DNA from: Candidatus Zixiibacteriota bacterium
Lineage (GTDB): Bacteria; Zixibacteria; MSB-5A5; SM1-73
DNA length: 19,155 nt
Reading direction: 5' to 3'
Assembly (NCBI GenBank): GCA_022866585.1
Contig: JALHUP010000368.1
Coordinates: 1-19,155, forward strand
In this document: piece after piece, positions 14,090 through 19,155 of the stretch
Numbering within the stretch: position 1 is the first letter of the stretch
Layout: each line of letters begins with the position of its first letter
The notes under the pieces: model-generated
The model's input: the letters and a program-made list of their open reading frames with translations, nothing else
The model's database searches: none
Told to the model about the DNA's origin: nothing
Translations under genes and position numbers: made by a program

Positions 14090-15256
14090 TTATGAAGAGA
14101 TAATCCCGTTGATTATCTGAGCGGCTCTTTTCGAGGCGCCAACTTCTCCTACTTGTAGTGAGTGAAACGAACCTATTTTTTCTTTGACTAAACTTAGTTC
14201 ATTTTGGATGGATTTGTATCTGGGTTTATTAGTCAAGATGTCATACATCTCTTCTGCAATATCCTTGGGGACAGCTTTATTTTGTATATACTCGGGAACG
14301 ATCTTTTTACCGGCTACCACATTAGCCAAAGCGATATTGGGTATACTTACTAAACTTTTCGCAAGAAGATAAGTCCAGAAGCCTGTTTTATATAACACCA
14401 AAAATGGAGTGCCCAAGATAGCGGATTCCAGAGTAGCGGTTCCGGAAGCAACCAGAAGAAGATCGGAGTGCTTCATCAGATCATAAGTTAGATTCTCGAC
14501 AATCTCAACCTTACTTTTAAATTGACCCAATATTATTTCAACTTTCTCTTTCTTAATGGTGGAGGCTAAACCCAACATAATCCTCAGATTTTTGATCCTT
14601 GCCCATAGAAGTTCAGCGGTTTGGACCATGATGGGCAGAATCTTTTCCACTTCCTGCCATCTGGAGCCGGGAAGAAGTCCCAAAAGCACTTCATTTTTTC
14701 GCAGATCAAATTTGCTTTGAAAATCCTCCTTGGATAACACCGGTCTTACCACTTCCAAAAGCGGATGCCCCACAAATTCACAATCTATGTCAAATTTTTT
14801 GTATATATCCTTCTCAAAGGGGAAGATCACAATCATCTTATCTATCAACCCTTTCATCTTTTTCACCCGATTCCCTCCCCAGGCCCAGACCTGGGGGCTG
14901 ATATAATAAGCGATGGGAATTCCCATCTTCTTTACTCTTTTAGCAAATCTTAAATTGAATCCCGGATAATCTATCAAAACCACCAAATCTGGTTTTCGTT
15001 CTTCTGCTAATTTTACTATGGTCTTCATAACTTCCCTGATCAGCCCTAAGTTCTTCAGCACTTCAAAAAAGCCCATGATAGAGAGCTTATCGATGTGATA
15101 GATAAGCTCCATTCCCTCTTTTTTCATTCTATCTCCACCGATGCCGAAAAATTGGAGGTACGAATTTATATTCTTTAGCTCCCTTATCAAGCTCGATCCA
15201 TGCAAATCGCCGGAGGCTTCTCCGGCTACGATTAATATTTTTTTTGATTCATTCAT
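14090..15256 (-). CDS. lpxB: LpxB, lipid-A-disaccharide synthase
   Basis: LpxB condenses UDP-2,3-diacylglucosamine with lipid X to form the beta-1,6 disaccharide of lipid A at the inner membrane surface. It has 388 residues, the usual length. IVAGEASGDLHG is at 9-20, FGIGGDRMKKEGM at 37-49, LIDYPGFNLR near 95, YYISPQVWAWG near 117, GLLPGSRWQEV near 193 and VASGTATLESAILGTPFLVLYKT near 268. The ATG at 15256 abuts AGEASGD at the expected distance. The region upstream has no Shine-Dalgarno sequence, because a cruciform repeat ends eight bases before the start. The oxidoreductase gene precedes it by 40 bp. Confidence 0.95.
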   Translation of the reverse strand: MNESKKILIVAGEASGDLHGSSLIRELKNINSYLQFFGIGGDRMKKEGMELIYHIDKLSIMGFFEVLKNLGLIREVMKTIVKLAEERKPDLVVLIDYPGFNLRFAKRVKKMGIPIAYYISPQVWAWGGNRVKKMKGLIDKMIVIFPFEKDIYKKFDIDCEFVGHPLLEVVRPVLSKEDFQSKFDLRKNEVLLGLLPGSRWQEVEKILPIMVQTAELLWARIKNLRIMLGLASTIKKEKVEIILGQFKSKVEIVENLTYDLMKHSDLLLVASGTATLESAILGTPFLVLYKTGFWTYLLAKSLVSIPNIALANVVAGKKIVPEYIQNKAVPKDIAEEMYDILTNKPRYKSIQNELSLVKEKIGSFHSLQVGEVGASKRAAQIINGIISS

Positions 15257-15263
15257 TGTGCAA

Positions 15264-15314
15264 TGGAGTGTTCAGCTTTAGCTGAACCTGGTCAAGCTAA
15301 AGCTTGACACTCCA
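15264..15314. repeat. Cruciform repeat between the oxidoreductase gene and lpxB
   Basis: The outer arms are TGGAGTG (15264-15270) and CACTCCA (15308-15314). They enclose two hairpins, TTCAGC-TTTA-GCTGAA (15271-15286) and TCAAGC-TAAA-GCTTGA (15292-15307). Its right half supplies the last codons (WSVKL) and stop of the oxidoreductase gene. It matches the element at 216-238. Confidence 0.82.
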
Positions 15315-16307
15315 ATCTCTATGTTCTTTGGCTTTGTCCGCAATCTCTAAAGCCACTTCCAATGCTTTTTTACCATCTTCCCCAGAAACCTTTGGACGGG
15401 TTTTGTTCTTCACGGCATTCAAGAATGATTCAATCTCTGAGGTTAGCATATCTTCGCTTTTGATTTCTGGTTTCTCATAGATTATGGTTTTGCCCACCTG
15501 GCCTGTGGGGATATTCCCAATTACGGTTTTTTTCTCTTTTTCTTCTGGGGGGACAAAATCGGCATCCACCAACTTATAGATTTCAACTGATCTTTCGAGA
15601 AAATCTAAAGAGATATATGAATTTTTCTGGAATAGACGCATTTTGCGCAAAGGATGGGCAGAGATGCGACTGGAGGTAATGTTTGCCACACAGCCATTCT
15701 CAAAAGTTAAGCGGGCATTAGCAATATCTTCGCTATCAGAGATCACCGCGACTGCGGCCGCCTCAATTCTCTTCACTTCGCTTTTCACCAAACTTAAAAT
15801 CAAGTCGAGGTCATGAATCATAAGATCCAATATTACGGCTACATCCGTCCCCCTGGGATCAAACTGGGCTAATCGGTGGGATTCAATAAACTTAGGCTCA
15901 AGTTTTAAATTCTCTATGGCTTTGAAGGCAGGATTAAATCTTTCGATATGCCCCACTTGAAAAATCAGGTCTTTTGCTTTTGCGATAGATACAAGCTCCT
16001 CCGCCTGCTTGACCGTTTCGGTGATGGGCTTTTCGACCAATAGGTTTTTTCCGCTGGTTAAGATATGACGTGCTAATGAATAATGAAAGGTGGTAGGGAC
16101 CACCAGACTGACCGCATCGAGTTTCTCCAAAAGATCATTTAAGTTTTCAAAATATCTGGTATCAAATTCTTTTGCGACTTTTTGGGCTTTTTCTGAATCG
16201 GTATCGTAAACGCCCAAAAGCTGTGCTTCTGGCATCTGAGAATACACACGAACATGGTGCTTGCCCAAATGCCCTACCCCAACGACTCCAACCTTGATCT
16301 TATCCAT
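15297..16307 (-). CDS. Gfo/Idh/MocA family NAD(P)-dependent oxidoreductase of the lipid A cluster
   Basis: The 336-residue protein has the Rossmann loop VGVGHLG (9-15), the family's EKPI (92-95), GHIERFNPAF (119-128) and the substrate-domain DLMIHDLDL (161-169). Homologues often lie between lpxA and lpxB. The best-known relative in that setting is GnnA, which oxidises the 3-OH of UDP-GlcNAc so that an aminotransferase (GnnB) can install an amine and give amide-linked lipid A. The sequence fits GnnA-like enzymes, but no gnnB is seen, so the substrate is unproven. AGAGG lies about eight bases before the ATG. The final WSVKL and the TAG come from a palindromic repeat. Confidence 0.85.
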   Translation of the reverse strand: MDKIKVGVVGVGHLGKHHVRVYSQMPEAQLLGVYDTDSEKAQKVAKEFDTRYFENLNDLLEKLDAVSLVVPTTFHYSLARHILTSGKNLLVEKPITETVKQAEELVSIAKAKDLIFQVGHIERFNPAFKAIENLKLEPKFIESHRLAQFDPRGTDVAVILDLMIHDLDLILSLVKSEVKRIEAAAVAVISDSEDIANARLTFENGCVANITSSRISAHPLRKMRLFQKNSYISLDFLERSVEIYKLVDADFVPPEEKEKKTVIGNIPTGQVGKTIIYEKPEIKSEDMLTSEIESFLNAVKNKTRPKVSGEDGKKALEVALEIADKAKEHRDWSVKL

Positions 16308-16329
16308 CCCTTCTGCCTCTTGTCTAAGA

Positions 16330-16405
16330 GGTGAAAGGTTAAAGGTGTTAGGTTAAAGGTTAAAGCTAAAACCTAAAACCTTACACCTTAAACCTTTTAC
16401 CTTTC
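16330..16405. repeat. Self-inverting 7-bp array upstream of the oxidoreductase gene
   Basis: GGT occurs every seven bases at 16330, 16337, 16344, 16351 and 16358. GCT follows at 16365, and CCT every seven bases at 16372, 16379, 16386, 16393 and 16400. Units are mostly AAGGTTA/AAGGTGT on one side and AACCTTA/CACCTTA on the other, giving a long imperfect hairpin. The consensus is the same as at 17417-17500. Confidence 0.85.
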
Positions 16406-16452
16406 AAAAAAATATAACAAAACGTTTTAGGTTAGTCAATTAAAGTTTAACA

Positions 16453-16487
16453 GAAGTTAGAAGTGGGAAGTAGGAAGTAGGAAGTAT
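16453..16487. repeat. 7-bp GAAGTNG array
   Basis: Five consecutive heptads GAAGTTA GAAGTGG GAAGTAG GAAGTAG GAAGTAT. It lies 48 bases from the self-inverting array in the same lpxA-oxidoreductase gap. Confidence 0.8.
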
Positions 16488-16538
16488 AAAGCAAAACATT
16501 TGGTGATTGCTTCGTATTACAGATGAAAAAAATTAACA

Positions 16539-16599
16539 CCCTATTCTTGCTTGACAAGAATGGGTAATTAACTCCATGGGGTTGTTTAACAATCCCATG
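16539..16599 (-). terminator. Two hairpins after lpxA, the second a possible terminator
   Basis: On the minus strand, past the lpxA stop, the first hairpin is CATGGG-A-TTG/CAA-C-CCCATG (16599-16575), a stem of about 10 bp. The second is CCC-ATTCTTG/CAAGAAT-A-GGG (16564-16539). The second is followed by TGTTAATTTTTTT, a T-rich tract starting five bases late. Partial termination between lpxA and the oxidoreductase gene is plausible. Confidence 0.45.
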
Positions 16600-16637
16600 T
16601 TTCTTTTCTAACGTTTTCACTTTTCTTAAAGCTGACC

Positions 16638-17408
16638 TCACTTAATAATTCCTCTTTCGCTTTTGGCGATGAAATCCAAAATGGTTTTAACTTCAGGAAT
16701 TATCTCAAGTTCAGATTTTATTCTTTCCACGGCTTGAGAAGTATTTAAATTCGATCTGAACAGCAATTTAAAGGTCTGTTTTAAGATCTCGATGGTCTTT
16801 TCGGGAAACCCTCTTCTTTTCAAACCAATTATGTTCAATCCCATGGTTTTCAAAGGATATCCCCCTACTAAGGCAAAGGGACATACATCTTTTTGCACCC
16901 GGAACCCCCCACCCACTATGGAATGAGCTCCGATTTTTACAAATTGATGCACCGGCACCACCCCTCCGATTATAGCATAATCTCCGATCTCCACATGACC
17001 GGCTAAATTGGCTGAATTTGCCAAAATCACATGATCGCCCAAAAGGCAGTCGTGAGCCACATGCGCATAGATCATGATAAAACAATCGTTGCCTACAACG
17101 GTTTTCTCCCGATATTTTGTGCCCCGGTTTAGGGTGGCGTATTCTCGAATAACGGTATTGTCTCCTATGGTTAGAAGAGTCTTTTCGCCCCCGAATTTTA
17201 AGTCTTGAGGTAAAGTTCCCAAAACCGCACCGTGATGGATCTTGCAATTTTCCCCGATTATGGCTCCCGAATCTATTAAGACGTGTGAGCCTATTTCGGT
17301 TCCTGGACCAATCTCTACCTCATCATTAATTATGGTGTAAGGACCTATTCTTACGTCACCTGAAATGCGGGCATTTTTATGGATAATAGCGGTGGGATGA
17401 ATGTTCAC
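16638..17408 (-). CDS. lpxA: LpxA, acyl-ACP:UDP-GlcNAc O-acyltransferase
   Basis: LpxA transfers a 3-hydroxyacyl chain from ACP to UDP-GlcNAc, the first step of lipid A synthesis. The 256-residue product is a left-handed beta helix built from hexapeptide repeats such as IGPYTI, IGENCK and IGDNTV. It has LGTLPQDLKFGGE at 63-75, REYATLNRGT at 88-97, AHVAHDC at 115-121 with the catalytic histidine H119, LAGHVEIGDYAIIGG and the helical C-terminal domain. The start is GTG at 17408, where NIHPTAIIH begins as in homologues. No Shine-Dalgarno sequence is visible because the 7-bp array runs to within eight bases of the start. If the next sugar carries a 3-amine (see the Gfo/Idh gene), LpxA would form an amide instead; this is unproven. 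Confidence 0.95.
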   Translation of the reverse strand: MNIHPTAIIHKNARISGDVRIGPYTIINDEVEIGPGTEIGSHVLIDSGAIIGENCKIHHGAVLGTLPQDLKFGGEKTLLTIGDNTVIREYATLNRGTKYREKTVVGNDCFIMIYAHVAHDCLLGDHVILANSANLAGHVEIGDYAIIGGVVPVHQFVKIGAHSIVGGGFRVQKDVCPFALVGGYPLKTMGLNIIGLKRRGFPEKTIEILKQTFKLLFRSNLNTSQAVERIKSELEIIPEVKTILDFIAKSERGIIK

Positions 17409-17416
17409 AATTCTTA

Positions 17417-17500
17417 GGTGTAGGGTTTAAGGTGAAAGGTGTAAGGTATAAGGTGTAAGATTTTACCTTTAACCTTACACCTTTAACCTTTTACCTTTTA
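17417..17500. repeat. Self-inverting 7-bp array filling the lpxC/fabZ-lpxA gap
   Basis: Twelve consecutive heptads in perfect phase. GGT is at 17417, 17424, 17431, 17438, 17445 and 17452. A central GAT is at 17459. CCT/CCA-type units follow at 17466, 17473, 17480, 17487 and 17494. AAGGTGT/AAGGTAT units on the left face ACCTTTA/ACCTTAC units on the right, so RNA or single strands fold into a long hairpin. The array starts at the lpxC/fabZ stop codon. Confidence 0.88.
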
Positions 17501-18892
17501 TTTATCAACAATTGTTGCCATAAGAGTCGCCTCGGTGACCAACTCGCCGTCGACAAAAGCCTGTCCCTGCATTTTGCAGGTTCCCCGGCGGAATTGGATC
17601 ATCTCCAGCTCAAATCGAATTTGATCCCCCGGCAAAACCGGTTTTCTGAAACGAACCCCGTCGATTCCCATAAAATAGACCAGCTTATTTTCTGGATCAT
17701 CTACGGTATTGAGAAGCAGAATCCCACCAGCTTGCGCCATGGCCTCCACGATTAAGACCCCCGGCATTATCGGATGCCCTGGAAAATGACCCGAAAAAAA
17801 GGGCTCATTCATGGTCACATTCTTGATCGCCACCACCCTCTTTTTGGGCTCGATGTCCACCACCCTATCCACCAACAAGAATGGATAGCGATGAGGCATT
17901 ATCTTAAGAATTGCATTTATATCTAAAAGATAATCACCCTGAGCTTTTTTTTGATATTTAGTGGTTATCAGCTTCTTTTCGTATTCCTCCCTGATTTTTC
18001 TCACTAAAGCCACGTTGGCTGAATGCCCTGATCTGGCGGCCAAGACGTGAGCCTTCAACGGCACCCCAATCAAAGATAGATCGCCCAACAAATCTATGGC
18101 TTTATGTCGACAAGGCTCATTGGGAAATCTTAAGGGAATATCATTTAAGATTCCGGATTTGCCTATGAACACATGCTCTTTTATCCCATAAAGCTCTTTA
18201 AGATGATCGATCTTTTTCTCGCAGTCGTCCTCGTCACAGATGACCAAAGAATTGTGTAAGCTTCCGCCTTTGGCTAAGCCCTGCTTCTTTAACTCCTCTA
18301 ATTCATGGAAAAAACAAAATGTTCGGGCTGGAGCAAATTCTTCTATAAATTCTTTCTCCAGAGAGACCAGGGAGGTATACTGCGTGCCTAAGGCTGGATT
18401 GCGGTAATCCACCATGAAGGTAATTCTTAAGTCATCCGATGGAACCACCACCAGATCTATGCCTTTGTCCTTTTCAGAGTAGAAGAGGGGAGTATCTATT
18501 TCCATATAGTTCTTAGGGGCATCCTGCTCTGCTATTCCAACTTTAAGAATTGCCTGCACAAAGGGCAAAGCGCTTCCGTCTCCCACCGGTGGCTCGTTAG
18601 AATCCAACTCCACTCTAACGTTATCTAACTCTAACCCTGCTAACGCGGACAAAACATGCTCCACCGTATAAACTTTTGCGTTCCCTTTTCCCAGAGTGGT
18701 TCCTCTGGTTATATCCACCACATGGTCTATGTCTGCTGGGATTTCCGGCGAATCGGGTAAATCGGTCCTTACAAAGGTAATGCCATGATTGATGGGAGCG
18801 GGTTTGAAAGTGATAGTGGTTTGATGACCGGTATGCAGACCAACCCCGGAATAAGAAGCAGGTTCTTTTATGGTGCGTTGCAATTTGATCAT
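17498..18892 (-). CDS. lpxC/fabZ: Bifunctional LpxC-FabZ fusion: UDP-3-O-acyl-GlcNAc deacetylase / 3-hydroxyacyl-ACP dehydratase
   Basis: The 464-residue protein joins two enzymes. Residues 1-about 305 are LpxC, the zinc deacetylase that commits UDP-GlcNAc to lipid A. It has TVEHVLSAL with E78 and zinc ligand H79, RHKAIDLLGDL with ligands H263 and D267, and SGHSANV with the catalytic H290. Residues about 318-464 are FabZ, which dehydrates 3-hydroxyacyl-ACP. It has MPHRYPFLLVDRV and the active site SGHFPGHPIMPGVLIVEAMAQ with H369 and E383. The linker (about 305-318) is lysine-rich. This fusion is typical of Bacteroidota/Chlorobi and related FCB groups. It balances use of the shared hydroxyacyl-ACP pool between lipid A and fatty acids (inference). 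It is first in the minus-strand run, with its own promoter at 18937-18966 and a weak GAAG ribosome site. Confidence 0.96.
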   Translation of the reverse strand: MIKLQRTIKEPASYSGVGLHTGHQTTITFKPAPINHGITFVRTDLPDSPEIPADIDHVVDITRGTTLGKGNAKVYTVEHVLSALAGLELDNVRVELDSNEPPVGDGSALPFVQAILKVGIAEQDAPKNYMEIDTPLFYSEKDKGIDLVVVPSDDLRITFMVDYRNPALGTQYTSLVSLEKEFIEEFAPARTFCFFHELEELKKQGLAKGGSLHNSLVICDEDDCEKKIDHLKELYGIKEHVFIGKSGILNDIPLRFPNEPCRHKAIDLLGDLSLIGVPLKAHVLAARSGHSANVALVRKIREEYEKKLITTKYQKKAQGDYLLDINAILKIMPHRYPFLLVDRVVDIEPKKRVVAIKNVTMNEPFFSGHFPGHPIMPGVLIVEAMAQAGGILLLNTVDDPENKLVYFMGIDGVRFRKPVLPGDQIRFELEMIQFRRGTCKMQGQAFVDGELVTEATLMATIVDK

Positions 18893-18936
18893 GTTAGTCT
18901 TCGTATTTCAAAGTCACTTTTTAAACATTCGCAGAA

Positions 18937-18966
18937 GAATAAACCAGCTTTTGCCAGAAAAGTCAA
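18937..18966 (-). promoter_or_regulatory. Probable promoter of the lipid A gene run
   Basis: On the minus strand, TTGACT (18966-18961) and TTTATT (18942-18937) are separated by 18 bp. The expected start is near 18930, about 40 bases before the lpxC/fabZ ATG. Confidence 0.5.
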
Positions 18967-18984
18967 GGAGAAAATACTGTGGAG

Positions 18985-19013
18985 TTGTAGATACCAAATA
19001 CAAATCATACACT
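18985..19013 (+). promoter_or_regulatory. Possible divergent promoter for the rightmost gene
   Basis: TTGTAG (18985-18990) and TACACT (19008-19013) are 17 bp apart. The boxes match consensus only partly, but spacing and position upstream of the leader hairpin fit. Confidence 0.35.
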
Positions 19014-19032
19014 GTTGGTTAGAGAAAAAAAG

Positions 19033-19105
19033 ATAGGCAACACCCAAGAGAGAGGATATATTTTGGGATGGCCATTAACCTTAAACTCTCAAGGAGGTTG
19101 CCTAT
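19033..19105 (+). promoter_or_regulatory. Leader inverted repeat that could mask the start codon of the rightmost gene
   Basis: ATAGGCAAC (19033-19041) is the exact inverse of GTTGCCTAT (19097-19105), which ends in the first two bases of the ATG. Inside it, GAGAG (19048-19052) faces CTCTC (19086-19090). The AAGGAGG ribosome site (19091-19097) lies in the internal loop. It could be a translational switch, or alternatively an end-type inverted repeat of a mobile element. Confidence 0.5.
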
Positions 19106-19155
19106 GCTATGCGATCTGTCAGACATAAAGATAATAAGAAGCCAGATGAGATACA
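19104..19155 (+). CDS. Unidentified gene, first 17 codons only
   Basis: ATG at 19104 follows a perfect AAGGAGG (19091-19097) by six bases. The frame MLCDLSDIKIIRSQMRY is open to the window edge. The leader and ribosome site are convincing. Seventeen residues are too few to name a family; a transposase is one possibility given the inverted repeat just upstream, but I have no motif for it. Confidence 0.5.
   Translation, partial: MLCDLSDIKIIRSQMRY

Noticed and set aside
16768..17247. 159-residue minus-strand frame within lpxA
   Set aside because: It overlaps lpxA in another frame on the same strand, and its translation has no family pattern.
1..19155. tRNA, rRNA or phage/defence genes
   Set aside because: No cloverleaf, rRNA-like stretch, integrase or known defence motif was recognised on either strand.

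Overview
This window looks like a chromosomal segment of an uncultured Gram-negative bacterium, most likely of the FCB superphylum (Bacteroidota/Chlorobi/Marinimicrobia/Zixibacteria/WOR-3-like lineages). The evidence is a lipid A pathway headed by a fused LpxC-FabZ enzyme, a secreted beta-propeller protein ending in a 'NYPNPFNPTT' sorting/FlgD-like domain, and an AT-leaning genome with frequent TTG/GTG starts. The exact phylum cannot be fixed from the sequence alone.

Layout. 1-237: the 3' end of an ECF-type ABC transporter ATPase. 370-3750 (+): a pyrimidine operon, pyrR-pyrB-pyrC, with a promoter, a PyrR-binding RNA hairpin and an intrinsic terminator in its leader. 3905-6177 (+): a single-gene unit with its own promoter and an overlapping palindrome, encoding a 721-residue secreted LVIVD-repeat beta-propeller. 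6178-6469: repeat copies, a relic of a TPR gene and a terminator. 6470-18892 (-): a long run of co-oriented genes read from right to left. It goes lpxC/fabZ, lpxA, a Gfo/Idh/MocA oxidoreductase, lpxB, a DUF374 acyltransferase-like gene, waaA, lpxK, nadB, guaA and a stand-alone receiver protein. 18893-19155: a divergent promoter region and the first codons of an unidentified (+) gene.

How the genes work together. LpxA, LpxC, LpxB, LpxK and WaaA make the lipid A/Kdo core from UDP-GlcNAc, and FabZ supplies the hydroxyacyl cycle. The DUF374 protein is a likely membrane acyltransferase. LpxD and a UDP-diacylglucosamine hydrolase (LpxH/I/G) are not in the window. PyrR, PyrB and PyrC cover UMP synthesis and its feedback control, GuaA makes GMP and NadB starts NAD synthesis.

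The least ordinary part is between the genes. Many gaps are filled by short-period or palindromic DNA: (1) degenerate 7-bp arrays, two of which flip from GGT- to ACC-type heptads in the middle and so form long hairpins on both sides of lpxA; (2) a modular family of small hairpins with constant arms (GGAGTAGC) and interchangeable but self-complementary cores; (3) cruciform elements that supply the stop codon and last residues of genes; (4) 9-bp arrays and a 32-bp direct repeat around the propeller gene. These elements sit at stop codons, and at lpxA and lpxB they directly precede the start.
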